Shown here one piece after another: positions 49,293-60,106 of a stretch of 64,000 nucleotides of DNA. Location of the stretch: the NCBI GenBank assembly GCA_015501595.1, contig JADNRX010000022.1:62001-126000 (forward strand), in the 5' to 3' direction. Every line of letters begins with the position of its first letter. The stretch's first letter is position 1. Made by a program: the position numbers and the translations under genes. This stretch comes from Hymenopellis radicata. Its lineage: Eukaryota; Basidiomycota; Agaricomycetes; Agaricales; Physalacriaceae. Under the pieces are notes generated by a model. It had not been told where the DNA came from, ran no database searches, and saw nothing but the letters and a program-made list of their open reading frames with translations.

Positions 49293-50231
49293 TCAAGCGC
49301 TGCCTAACCATCCCCACATTCCTCCCTGTCGCTGCTGCTGCTGCGAATACGTAAGGAACGACAGCATCGCTCTCGGCGACAACGCTCTCAGCTCCTTAAG
49401 CTGGGCATCCCTTCCCCTTACCTCCGCCGCCGCAATCTGCTTCTCCGTCTCCTGCAGCACCTCGTCCACCTGCTTCCTGCACGCCGCCGCCTCGTTGCGC
49501 GCCTCGTCCAGCCCCGCCTCGAGCGTCTCCAGCACGTCGTTCCGGTCCTTGGTCGCCTTCCTCTGGAGCCGCTGCATATTCTCGAGGCGCTTCGTGTGCA
49601 GGGCCTCCTTCTGCGCCGCGAGCTCGAGCTGCTGCTGCAGGCGCTGCGTCTCCTCTGCCTGTGCGGCGTTCTCGCGCTGCAGCGCGTCGGCCTGCGCCTC
49701 GAGCCGCGCTTGGATGTGCGCGTACCCTTCCGCCTCCTGCGCCATCTCCCGCTTCAGGTCGCCGAGCTGGATGTAGAGCGCCTCCTTCTCCTTCTCCCAT
49801 GACTGGGGATAAGTCGACTGGGACGTGCCTCGGTTCTGCCTTGAAGCCTGCGTGACGAGCGCTTCGAGCTCCTCGATCCTGCGCCTGTCTTCCGCCGCCT
49901 TCTTCTCTGCGGCCAACAACTTGTCCTGCGTCGCCGCGCGCTCCTTGTTCTCTTCTGTGACCATATCCAGAATCCGCCTCATCTCGTCTCGGCAGAGCTT
50001 GATACGAGGAGCCAACAAAGGCGGCGCCGAGGCTTTCAAGGCTTTCCGCTCTGGCTCTAAAATTGAGAACGGATATGTAAATAAGTTTGTGGTGAGTCGT
50101 GAGTACTAGCACTCACTTGTGGCCGGGCGGTGGTGGTTCTCCTTTTCGGGACTCGCGCCGCACCATGCGTCGTGGTTTGAGAGATCTCTGAGTTCCCAGT
50201 TGATAGCGTTGACGGGCGTGTACACGGCCAT
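49293..50231 (-). CDS. Coiled-coil protein, unknown function
   Basis: Starts MAVYTPVNAINWELRDLSNH at 50231; one intron (about 50060-50117) leads to PERKALKASAPPLLAPRIKL. From residue ~60 to ~270 it is a nearly continuous Glu/Gln/Ala/Lys/Arg-rich coiled coil (MRRILDMVTEENKERAATQD, QLELAAQKEALHTKRLENMQ), ending in a Gln/Gly-rich tail QQQQRQGGMWGWLG. About 290 residues, no other domain. The GC-rich exon gives several long shadow frames on both strands; the coiled-coil periodicity favours this one. Its neighbour on the same strand is also coiled-coil. Confidence 0.65.
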
Positions 50232-50550
50232 GATATGAAGAGACGAGTTCGATGCAGAAAAAGCGCCGCTGTCACCCTTCATAAGTAGTAGAGATACCAC
50301 AAACATGTGCAGGACGTATGGCTTTCAAACACGAGCGTTGTGAATGGTTCAAACTCCAAACTCCAAATTAACCGAACTTAACTCTAATGATCGCGAAAGA
50401 CAGCTTGCATGAAACGTCGCTCTGCGGCATGCTTGCACGAGTATTCACGCAACACATAATAATGCACAAGGGACTCAGATCGTTATAACCGTACATACAG
50501 AATAAACAGCATAATGCTACAATCGTCAACGATATCATGAAGGCGGAGGA

Positions 50551-51458
50551 TCAACCTGTCATCGGCGTTAGTGACAAAACTCTCAAGGGACAACCGAATA
50601 TAGACGAACCTCGCTTAGAAGCCTTCTTCCTGTAGTGACCAGGCTGTTCATAGACAGCCTTCTCATAGTGGTAATCATGGGGCTGGGGCTCGTAGTAATC
50701 ATTGGGCCGGTTCGGGCGCAGTGGCGGTGGTGGAGGGGCGTGGCAGAAGGTCTGGCCCGGGCGCACGGACGCGAGGGAAGGGGACTTGTTGACAACGTGG
50801 TAGATCTCCCATTCCGTGAGGCGGTAGGGAGCTTGGTAACCCTGTGGAGGCGCGTACGCCGGCGGCGGAGGCTCCTGGCGTCTCGGAACCTTCTGTGCGG
50901 GGCGGCGCTCCAGCACAGGACTCTTCGCGTTGGCCTTGGTCCGCCTCTCCTGCGTGCGCGCGTCCTTGACCATGCGCGCAACCTCGTCATTGTGGCAGCG
51001 GATGATCTCTTCACGCTTCTGACGCTCTGCCAAGGCGTGTTGTTGCTGCGCCGAAGCAGCTGCAGCAGCCTCCTGCTCCTTCCGCTTCTGAATCGAGGCT
51101 TGGTCCCTCAGGACTCGCTCGTCCAAGAGTTTCCTTCGGTGCGCACGTTCTGCGGCTTGCTCAACTCGTTGACGGAGCGCGAGCTCATCGGCTTGTTGCT
51201 TGAGACGATAGGCGGTCCCAACCCGGGCGTCGTCGGCGGTGATGTAGTAGGTGCCTCTGTGGCAGGTGTTGCAGACATACGTGCCCTCCGCAGCCTGTGG
51301 GGAGTTGAACGCGTCACAACGCTTGTTGTTACATGGCTTGTGAAGTTGCTGATAGATCCGAGTGGATTCGGCAACTTTGGGTTTCGCTGAGTGGTGATCT
51401 TATCAGTGAGACGCAAGGCGTAGTAGAAAAAGAGGAGCTTACAGTGGAAGAAATGCAT
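50551..51458 (-). CDS. Zinc-ribbon-like plus coiled-coil protein, unknown function
   Basis: Exon 1 codes only MHFFH (start 51458). A 54 nt intron leads to SKPKVAESTRIYQQLHKPCN and the cysteine cluster C-x4-C-x14-C-x2-C (CNNKRC .. VCNTCHRGTYY), which fits a small zinc ribbon. A basic coiled coil follows (LRQRVEQAAERAHRRKLLDE, EEIIRCHNDEVARMVKDART), then a Pro/Tyr-rich tail (PPPPAYAPPQGYQAPYRLTE). A last 54 nt stretch has intron signals but keeps the frame, so the end is either retained (..SLTPMTG) or very short. I know no named family with this order. Confidence 0.65.
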
Positions 51459-52296
51459 CGTGTGGTTATGGAAGTGGCAAATGAGAGTAAGAATAAGAGG
51501 GGAGACGCGAGCGTCGAGAAGTGGTCGAATGCAAAAAAGAAAGTGGGAATGTGAATGTGTCGAAAGGACCAGTGGACTTGCGCCCTTTATACTGCTGATT
51601 TGCCCCGACCAAACACGTTATCTGAGAACAATGAACTTTCTAACCATGCATGAGCCACAGTGGACAGTGGACCATTGTTCGACGGACTAATGACCGATGA
51701 ATTTGTTACCGTTCAAAGCAATAGACGCCAAACAATGTAGCAGTGCCCTTGGCCACTCCGCAGCAATAGAGGGGAAAGCATTTGTGGAATCTCATTCATC
51801 GTGAGGGGGCGTCCAGTTCGGGAAAACAAAGGTGCATGGCAAAGACCAGCCTCTCTTGGTTGACAAGATCTATAGATGCCGAAAGACCGAGACGAATAGT
51901 TTTCAAACACGAGGATATCGAGTAAACTCTCTCAATAGACGCTAGATTTGGGCAGATCCCAGAGCATTCGACGAGGATTAGTGAGACAGCGGTAAACGGC
52001 CACTACTATAGCAGGTCCATGCGCATTGAACCGAGTTAACAAAGGCCGATATGTGTCCCGAGTCGCGGCATCCACTCGGCTCGAAGAGTTGCAGCAGCTG
52101 GAGCGCTAAGTGAAGCGCCGAAGGATTGCCAGTCAAGAGGTCAAGTCGGTTTTGCATGTTGGGAGGAGGTAAAGTTGCGGATCATCGGGCCGGGTCCATC
52201 ATTGATGTTCAAGCATCTCTGTCTACAACTACCAAGAGCAATTCTTCTGCACATTGAATCCCTGACCAGGCTGGCTCGGATTCTACTCCTCACAAA
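51459..52296. other. Intergenic, divergent promoters
   Basis: Lies between the minus-strand zinc-ribbon gene and the plus-strand RAI1 gene. No gene recognised. Confidence 0.5.
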
Positions 52297-53807
52297 ATGT
52301 CGAAACGCCCACGCTCAGCCTCTGCTGATGACAAAGAAAAATCTCCCTCCAAGTCACGTCGTGTGGATACAAGTCAACGACTCACATATCCATACCCCAG
52401 CAGTGTTCAAGGGAAGACTCCACCACCGTTCCAAAAACCTATGGCTATCATATCATTCTCGTACGACCCCTCGCGTACCCTGAAGTTCGATGACTCCTCT
52501 ATGAGATATTTTGTGGATCCACCGATAGGCGCACAGCTATCCTATGGGTATGACCGCTGGATTCGGCGTCCAGAAGAGAAAGGAAGAATCGACGGACTTT
52601 TGAAGGCGTTCAGCCGCGCCAAAGCAGGGCGAGGCGTGAGCCTAGCGGACGTTGCTGTGGTTTCCTGGCGCGGTGTCATGACCAAGTTTGTCGCGTCGCG
52701 TTTGGTTTCTATTAACTGTACTCATTTACATTCCAGGATTTTAACAGCACCTTATGAGGATCGTGATGGATGGGAGCTCAACGTCATGTATGTGAATGGG
52801 ACGATGTATTTTGAAGAACACGTCTCCGACAAAAAGCTTGAAGACAAGTAAGTTTGTCGTTGGTATACGTTGTCTCATGCTGACGTTGCTATCATAACAG
52901 AAATAACATAGAGCCCCGCCATCGCATTCAAATGTACTATGGATACGCATTCGAATCATACGGAACGTCAGATACACCGCGACGTCCACCTGCGTCGAGC
53001 CAAATATCCGATGACCCACCGTGTTGGGGAGGTGACGTTGACACCAACGTACAGTGGTGTAGTGTTGTGAGGACCAAGCTCGGAAACACACGATTGCTCA
53101 TAGGCGGAGAAGTGGATTGCATCCGAGGTATATCAACCGTCTCGAGCTCCCCACCAGAGAGTTACAACTTTATCAGACAGATATGACGGCAACACAGAGT
53201 CTTTTGTGGAACTGAAGACATCTCTCACCATTCGCGGAGCGCAGGATGATGCCCGGTTTGAGAAGTTAGGCACCTCCCACTGTCTTGGGATCTAGCACAC
53301 TGACCGTGTACAACAGAAAGCTGCTCAAGTTCTATTTTCAATCGTTCCTTCTCGGGGTACCGGTAGGTAAATTTCAAGTCGTAAGAGATTGCAGGGCTAA
53401 GTCAAAGGTTATTCCATCGATAACAGGAGATCATTGTCGGATTTCGGACACAACCTGGGCAAGTGAGAGAGGTGCAATCGTTCAAGACGAGTGAGATACC
53501 GCGTCTGGTACGAGGCAAACCCGGAGCATGGGATCCATTACTGTGTTTGGATTGGGGGCAACAGTTTCTTTCCTTTCTGAGACAGATTGTGGAGGAAACT
53601 GATGGGAAGGCGGAGACCGTATGGCGAGTGAACTTTGTGCCGAAAGACGGTGTGAGTGTTGTCAAATTGGAAGATAATCTCGTGAAGGAGGTGATGGGAA
53701 AAGAAGACAGAGTGGGCTTTCTACCGCGCTGGTATTGGGAGGAATTACTAGCAAGCAAGGAGGCTGCGCCAGTATTAGCAGTCAGTGTACCTGGTTGGAA
53801 AATCTGA
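52297..53807 (+). CDS. RAI1: RAI1/DXO decapping nuclease
   Basis: Removes incomplete or non-canonical 5' caps from RNA and, in fungi, binds the 5'-3' exonuclease Rat1 in the nucleus. Starts MSKRPRSASADDKEKSPSKS, basic and NLS-like. Spliced exons give the DXO signature series: YGYDRWIRRPEEKGRIDGLL, RHRIQMYYGYAFESYGT, LLIGGEVDCIRD (metal Glu/Asp of GEVD), NTESFVELKTSLTIRG (ELKT, Glu and Lys catalytic), KKLLKFYFQSFLLGVPEIIV and FRTQPGQVREVQSFKTSEIP. Five GT-AG introns, frame intact to the TGA at 53805-53807. Confidence 0.95.
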
Positions 53808-54033
53808 GAGCGGGCCCACATGGAAAAGACATCCGCTGCTGAGTAATTAAGCGGGTGATGAGCCGAACCGGAGGTTGCCGACCGGAACGCGATGCCCCAA
53901 ACGCGTCCCAACCTCTAACGCCCATCATCGTGGGCAGACTCTGACAGCGTCGAGCACCCCTTTCTCACTGCCGTCCACAGCGACGAGCACACTTTTTTCA
54001 TTGACCTCGTTGTCCAGCGCAGCCGACGCGTTC

Positions 54034-55934
54034 ATGGCTACGCCGTCTTCTTCCGCCACGTCGCCGTCACCACCGATGGCCTACATTCCACATGCATCTA
54101 CCCCATCCCAGCCGACGCCGTCGCCAACGATAGAACGCTTTGACCGAGACAACAAGAAAAAAGCTGTCCAGAAGCTCATAGCCAGAGCAGAGCTCTCCAA
54201 CGTGAGTGACCCCTTGCCCGTTGTTCGTCCCACGACGCGTCGTTTGATCCCCTGAGATGGCCTTGACGCCCTGCGCTGCTCGCTGTGCTGCCATCCGCGA
54301 CGTCGACGATTCTATCGCCTCTCTTTTGCCTCTCATGGCCCTTGTGGAACGCTTGCTGACACCTCCTATTGTTTTTTCTCTTCGCAACAGGTTACTCGCT
54401 CCCTGCGAAACCGCCTGAATTATGCCTCGCACAAAACGCCCGCCCTCAGCCGTTACATTGCACCTCGTGACGGCGAGATGCTGGCCCAAGGCTCTAATCC
54501 CGCCATGCAATTCGCCCGCAGCAACACCGCCAGACGTAAACCGCCCGCCAACACCACCAGCTTCCATGGCGCTGGCCCCAGTCACGGCATGGGAGGCATG
54601 CCTAACGCCAACAGCCCCCTTAGACGAGGAGCTTCTGGTCCATCTAACTCCGCCTCGGGTCTTGGATCTCGCCACACTTTTTCCAACGAACCGACACGGT
54701 ACAGCCTTGGCGGACAGACACTGTTCACATCCATACTTGCTCCGCCACCTCCACAGCAGGCTCGGACCATCTTAAACGCGGGCGATCCACCTATTGCTGC
54801 TCCTTTACGCCCAGAACCCTCACCACGCGAACACGGGGCCAGTGTCATCCGCAGTATCGCAGAGGGAACACGCGCCCACTCAAAAAGCCGCCGGACAGAT
54901 GCCAGCCCGTCTCGTCGTAAAGGCAAGGCGCGTGCTTCCAAGCCATCGCGACCGAATGATCAAGTTGATGCTGATGGCGACGTTGACATGAAGGCCGCAA
55001 AAACGTTAACGTCGCTTCTCCTTCAACATCGGCCTTCAATTGCGGGTGCCTCATCCCCTCGCTCAAGTTTCGACGGTTCTGATGCGGGCTCGACTCAGTC
55101 ATACCCCATCTATCCACAAGGCTCCGCGGCGCGTGGTTTCCCTAATCCACCGCCGTCTCAGGGCGGCCCATCTACAAGCACCTCTTTCCGAGAAATGACT
55201 CCTCCAGACACTGCTCCTAGTCAACACCAGACTACCCCGCGCCCAGCACCCACTGATAACGAGGCTGCTGATCTCATGCTTTTCTTGGCAACGTCACCAT
55301 CACCTGCCCGCCCAAGTAAAGACGCGAATAACTCCAGGGATCAAGCCGCATATCGCGCCCTTGGGGGACAAGCAGCGGTGGTCTGCGAGCCAAGGGCCGG
55401 GTCTTGTTTCCCACCGCGCCCGGTGATTCAAACCCCAGTGACAGGGTCAACTATCGTGGGACCGGTTCTGCTCTTGCTCGCAGTGGCGAAAGCTCTTTTA
55501 CGTCTAGCATATCAAGTATAGGAAGCGACCTCGGCCGAAGAGACTCTTATCCGGGTGTCAGCAGCATGGCGCCCCGTCCTTCACATCGTTCAAACACCCC
55601 GTCTCAGCTCCTTCCTCCCCCATCATTGCCTTCCCATTCTTCCGTTCCTTCTAGCCCCTCCGGTTTGCGCAAATCCCATGACGCTAGTCCTAGACCTGGT
55701 TCAACTCATGAGTTCAACATTCATGAATTCATTCACGCCTCGCCATCACCGTCACGAGGGCATCCCGGGCAGCACAAGGTAAATTTGGGTCTCCGAGCTG
55801 ATGTTGGGCGCAAACTGTTCGAAGGGGAACAACAGTCGCGGATGGGAATGAATATGGGTGCACCGCCGAATACGCATATGAAGAGACCAGACGACCGCGG
55901 TCTAGGCGCTGGGATCGATTTGTTAAAGAGCTAG
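54034..55934 (+). CDS. Whi5/Nrm1-like low-complexity protein (G1/S repressor candidate)
   Basis: Starts MATPSSSATSPSPPMAYIPH. A 189 nt intron (54202-54390) joins KKAVQKLIARAELSN to VTRSLRNRLNYASHKTP. The LRxRLxxAxxK pattern resembles the GTB motif by which Whi5/Nrm1 bind SBF/MBF. The rest is Ser/Pro-rich disorder with short conserved-looking islands: DVDMKAAKTLTSLLLQHRPS, DNEAADLMLFLATSPSPARP and NLGLRADVGRKLFEGEQQS. Near 55363-55367 five G break the frame; six give ALGTSSGGLRAKGRVLFPT, rejoining the 3' frame to LGAGIDLLKS. Assignment to the Whi5 family is inference from the motif and overall layout. Confidence 0.6.
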
Positions 55935-56803
55935 TTCGGCGCGTCAATTGCTTATTTATACGTCATCCCTTGTCGGTTGGCGCTTAGACTCCAGGTGGCT
56001 CGTCGCAGTATGCGTTTGCTCGATGTTCCCGTATTCTCGGCAGTTCGGTCCCCTCGACACTACCAGTCCTCCTTTATCCTTTTAACATTTTTGCCCCCTG
56101 CTCTGTTGTATCAATCATGCGGACTGCACTCAAGTTGTATCATCAGTCAACAACGCACAACCCCCATTCCCCTACCCTCCATCCAAGACAACTGTACCCT
56201 TTTACCAGCATCTGTTCCTCCCTTGGCGATATCTATTGTGGTTTTGTTACGACCCATATGAAAGGATTTATTACCCGAGTATATATATCCGCGGCGAGCT
56301 TGGTAAAGGATCTCGCGGACGGACGGACTGCTTGTTTTTCATCTTTAATATCCACGATCTACTGTGTCTCTACCTTTCCTTCCTTGCTTGTTCTCCGCTT
56401 CTTGTAATCATATTATTTAAAAAGAGTTCTGTTTTTTACATTGTCGCTTTGTCGTATAGTTTTGTTATCTCTACGTACATTTTGTCTCTTCTCTTTCTGT
56501 TACTACCGAGGTCGCGACTAGTGTATCCTAAATTGATCAGTTTACCTTTTCGTCGCGATCCGAGTTGTTCCCTTCATCTCTTTGTGAGTCCTGTTCCTCT
56601 GTTCCTCCAAAACGTCCGGTCTCTTACAATGTTACATCGGTCCCAGAAAGCTCGCGTTCATCACCGGACCGTTTTTCCCACCGCCATCCCATCCCTTTTT
56701 GATCGTTGGTCCCATGGCCTGTCACCTACAAGCGTCACGGAAGATATAAGAGCAGCTTTATGTACAATCTCAGTCTGGCTTTCTACGACTTTACGACCCC
56801 GTC
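55935..56803. other. Long T-rich 5' region of the sugar transporter
   Basis: Pyrimidine-rich on plus from ~56330 to 56640, with a TATATATCC near 56281-56289. A 200-residue frame here is hydrophobic because of T-richness and I do not regard it as a gene. Confidence 0.4.
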
Positions 56804-58686
56804 ATGACCGTCAAGGACCAGCTGAAGCAAGTCGCTGAATACCGCAATGCGTACCTGTTGGCGCTTTCTGCTGCGATGGGGAGCATCTTCTATGGATGGG
56901 ATATGTTCGTATGGTCTGGTTTTCCTTCGCGTTATTTGACTGGGACGACATAGCGGTCTCATCGGGGGTGTCCTCACTATGAGCTCGTTCAAGGCGTACT
57001 TTGGACTCGACAAGAAGAATGATGCTCAGCGCGCGGATCTCAGCGGGAATATCGTCTCTGTGCTGCAGGCTGGGTGTTTGTGAGTTCTTTATGTAGCTTG
57101 ATTATTATATGTACATGCTGCTGATTGCGCTGTAGCTTCGGTGCGCTCGCTATGGGATACTTCTCAGGCCGCTTTGGCCGGAAAGCGTGCCTCATAGCGT
57201 CTGGGGTCATCTATCTCGTCGGCAGCTTGATCCAGTGCATCGTAGGGCTGGGCAGCACGCAGGAAGTCGGCCTGCGTGTGCTCTACTTTGGCCGCTTCCT
57301 TGGCGGCGTCGGTGTGGGCATGGTCTCCGCGCTCGTCCCTTCGTACGTCTCGGAATGTGTTCCGAAAGCGATCCGTGGTCGTTGTACGGGGATGATTCAG
57401 CTCGCGAATAACATTGGGATTATGTTGAGCTGTGGGCTGGTTTCTTCTTCTAAGCGCGTCGACATTGCTGATTCGCGTTTTAGTCTGGGTCAACTACAGC
57501 GCATCGAAAGACATCCCTTACGGAGAAATGCAGTGGAGGGTGCCTTTTATTTGCCAGTGAGTACTAACACCTGTAAGTCATTTCTGAGGCTGATCATGAT
57601 GCAGAATGATTCCTGGTGTGCTGTTCACGACCGCCATGTGCTTCCAGCCCGAATCCCCTCGATGGTTGGTCGAGCACAAGCAGTACGATCGTGCTGCCAA
57701 GACGCTTGCCTTTGTGGCACGAACGACGCCCGATGATCCTGTCGTCCAGCAGACGTTGCAGGAAATCAAGGCTGACTTTGAAGGAAAGCAGGAGCTTCTC
57801 GTCCTGCGTCAGTTTGCTTTGATGGGGGAGTCGCGCGCGATCGCTCTTCGGTGCTTCATTCCATCCCTCGCCATGTTCTGGCAACAATGGACAGGCACAA
57901 ACGCGATTAACTACTTCAGTCCCCAGATCTTCGCAAGTTTAGGCATTACAGGAACCAACTCGGGCCTATTTGCCACCGGTGAGCCTCATGATTCTGAACG
58001 TCTATATGGACTGCCTCACTCACTCGGCGGGGTCACCAGGTATTTACGGCGTCGTTAAGGTCATATCAGTTGCCCTAGTACTCGCCTTTGCCGTCGAAGG
58101 TCTGGGACGTAAACGATGCCTGATCATCGGTGGACTAGGACAAGCCGCGACCATGCTGTGGATCGCTGGCTATACCGCTATTCATACCTCTGGGACGGTG
58201 GTCCCCGCCAGTTACGTGTCCATCGTAGCTGTATACCTATATGCAGTCGCGTACTGCATAGGGTTTGGCCCCCTCCCGTGGGTCATCGCCGGTGAAGTCG
58301 CGCCCAACCATCTGCGAACGGTCTCCCTCTCCATTGCGATTGGCGTCAACTGGCTGTTCTCCTTCACGATATCGAAACTGACGCCGATAATGCTGAACGA
58401 TATAAAATACGGAACGTTCCTCATCTTTGGCATTTGCTGCGTGCTCATGTCCATATGGGCGTATGCATTCCTGCCGGAGACGTCAGGCTATTCGCTGGAG
58501 CAGATGAAGTATCTCTTCGGGAAGGATGTCATTACCAGGTCTTTGCAGGACGCACCTGGCGGGTGGATATTTTTGGGTGGCAGGCGCGCGGCTACGGTCG
58601 AGGAGCTAATGGCGAAAGAAAGTACTGATAGAGATGATACTAGCTACAGAGATGACGACCCGGTAAAGAAACTAGACGCTGTATAA
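56804..58686 (+). CDS. MFS sugar/quinate-type transporter
   Basis: Twelve-helix sugar porter family member in the plasma membrane. Starts MTVKDQLKQVAEYRNAYLLA. Family signatures after splicing: GWD|IGLIGGVLTM (first-helix D), FGRKACLIASG, RFLGGVGVGMVSALVPSYVS, ECVPKAIRGR, CFQPESPRWLVEHKQYDRA (PESPRWL), QQWTGTNAINYFSPQIFASL, VEGLGRKRCL and FLPETSGYSLEQMKYLF (PETxG). About six short introns; ends DDDPVKKLDAV. It resembles quinate permease/Qa-y types most, but the substrate is uncertain. Frame intact. Its 3' end is partly duplicated downstream. Confidence 0.93.
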
Positions 58687-58858
58687 ATACACTGTGTGGA
58701 AATGCATAGCTCGCAATGATAATCGTTTATCATGCTTTGTCCAGACAACACACTGAGAAACTACTGATAGAGATGATATTAGCTACAGAGAAAAAAAAAG
58801 TAGACACTGTGTGGAAATGCATAGCTCGCAATGATAATGGTTTATCATGCTTTGTCCA
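58624..58858. repeat. Tandem duplication of the transporter 3' end
   Basis: Unit 1 at 58624-58743 (ACTGATAGAGATGATACTAG ... TTTATCATGCTTTGTCCA) recurs at 58763-58858, shortened by an internal ~24 bp loss around an A9 run. The second copy holds no stop-terminated transporter frame. Confidence 0.95.
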
Positions 58859-58883
58859 AAAAAACTGGACCAGGGCGAAAGGA

Positions 58884-59031
58884 TGATTTTGGAGGACGTT
58901 CATATGGTACACTGCGAACGGGTTAGTGCGCACAGCACTCGCTGCGCAGACATACTTTGATTTTGGAGGACGTTCATATGCTACACTGCGAACGGGTTAG
59001 TGCGCACAGTGCTCGCTGCGCAGACATACTT
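58884..59031. repeat. 74 bp tandem duplication at the BTB gene 3' end
   Basis: TGATTTTGGAGGACGTTCAT at 58884 and 58958 begins two nearly identical 74 bp units, each with GCGAACGGGTTAGTGCGCAC. The second unit contains the stop codon and last codons of the minus-strand BTB gene. Confidence 0.95.
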
Positions 59032-60106
59032 TGACTTTGGACCACTCTTCTGCTACGTCGGAGAGTCTGGCAGCGAAATGCTGGCTGCAACTCACGCAAT
59101 TGATTTTCGTCTGGTAGGGCCGCATCTGGGCGACAAGAAATTGAGGAGAGAGATCTGAAGAGCTTGTCAGTGTTACTACGGAACAGAGGAGATACTCACA
59201 CGGAGTAGCATCTCTTTGAACCATCGACATGCCTGAATTCCAGAGGTTGACCATATCATCTTGGTCGCTGTCAGTGCATAGAAGCGTCAAAGGATGACCG
59301 AGCGGCGGGTCAGTGACGATGAGCTTGAGAGACTGGAGGCGATCTTCATGAAGCGAGAGCAATCGATTATAATATTGAGGACCTATTTGGTGTCGACATT
59401 GGGCGGTGACCGTATCGAGATTGAGCGACAGAAGATGGCTGGAGGTCTGAACGGCAAGGGCTTCCATTTTGTTGTGTGCAGCAAGCGTGAAGATATCCAG
59501 CGGCTGGAAGGGAGTATGTTTATAAAGACACTTGTAGAGTAGAGACGACGAATGAATGAAGTCTCCGGGTTGCACGCCGTAGACTATCATTCGTTCAATG
59601 GCTCTGGTAAGAAGCGGCAGCTCCAGGTCCTGTTTACGCCCGCCCTCCGACGTAAATGTGTACATCGGAAAAGCAGCATATATGGCATCAAGTATGACAT
59701 ACATCACATCAAAATCGTCGTCTATCGTGAGAGTGCAATCCATTGATGGAGACACGGAATTCAAAAGATGATTGAAATGATTGGAGGATGCTGAGGCGAG
59801 GACTGCTCTGTGAACGCGAAAGAAGCCGGAACCGTTGCAACGAAGCCGAAGGTCTGCCGCCGAGGCGCCGCTGTTCATCGGTGGAATTGAGTGTGCAGAA
59901 ACCTGGGAAGGGCGGCGCGAGGTGGCAGCAGGAGCGTTCCACGACGTAAGACTATACGAGTATTGGCCAGGAGTGCGATTCGGAGGATGTAGAGGGTTGG
60001 TGGACGATTGGCCAAGAGGATGCTGCAGTTGCCCTTGCCGTGAAATGCTGAGAAAATCTGCAGAATCGGGGTCAGAAAATTCTGCTACATCACCACCAAG
60101 CTGCAT
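58997..60106 (-). CDS. BTB/POZ domain protein
   Basis: Starts MQLGGDVAEFSDPDSADFLS at 60106 after an in-frame stop. A Ser/Pro/Gln-rich head (residues 1-75) precedes a BTB domain: ADLRLRCNGSGFFRVHRAVL, ASASSNHFNHLLNS and YVILDAIYAAFPMYTF, then helical LPLLTRAIERMIVYGVQPGD and FTLAAHNKMEALAVQTSSHL. It ends with a cysteine-containing tail NCVSCSQHFAARLSDVAEEW. This order is common in agaricomycetes; partners unknown. An intron may lie near 59165-59210. The upstream minus frame (60085-60348) is in another phase and was not joined. Confidence 0.75.
   Translation of the reverse strand: MQLGGDVAEFSDPDSADFLSISRQGQLQHPLGQSSTNPLHPPNRTPGQYSYSLTSWNAPAATSRRPSQVSAHSIPPMNSGASAADLRLRCNGSGFFRVHRAVLASASSNHFNHLLNSVSPSMDCTLTIDDDFDVMYVILDAIYAAFPMYTFTSEGGRKQDLELPLLTRAIERMIVYGVQPGDFIHSSSLLYKCLYKHTPFQPLDIFTLAAHNKMEALAVQTSSHLLSLNLDTVTAQCRHQIGPQYYNRLLSLHEDRLQSLKLIVTDPPLGHPLTLLCTDSDQDDMVNLWNSGMSMVQRDATPCEYLLCSVVTLTSSSDLSPQFLVAQMRPYQTKINCVSCSQHFAARLSDVAEEWSKVKVCLRSEHCAH

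Noticed and set aside
49396..50112. 238-residue minus frame rich in Gly/Ala/Arg
   Set aside because: It overlaps the coiled-coil gene in another phase; low-complexity GARG wording is typical of frame-shifted coiled-coil DNA.
50635..51390. 251-residue plus frame
   Set aside because: Antisense of the zinc-ribbon/coiled-coil gene, whose introns and Cys cluster support the minus strand.
54067..54675. 202-residue minus frame
   Set aside because: Antisense to the Whi5-like gene and its intron; no motif.
56236..56838. 200-residue plus-strand frame with hydrophobic residues
   Set aside because: The hydrophobicity comes from T-rich DNA; no motif, and it overlaps the promoter and start of the sugar transporter.
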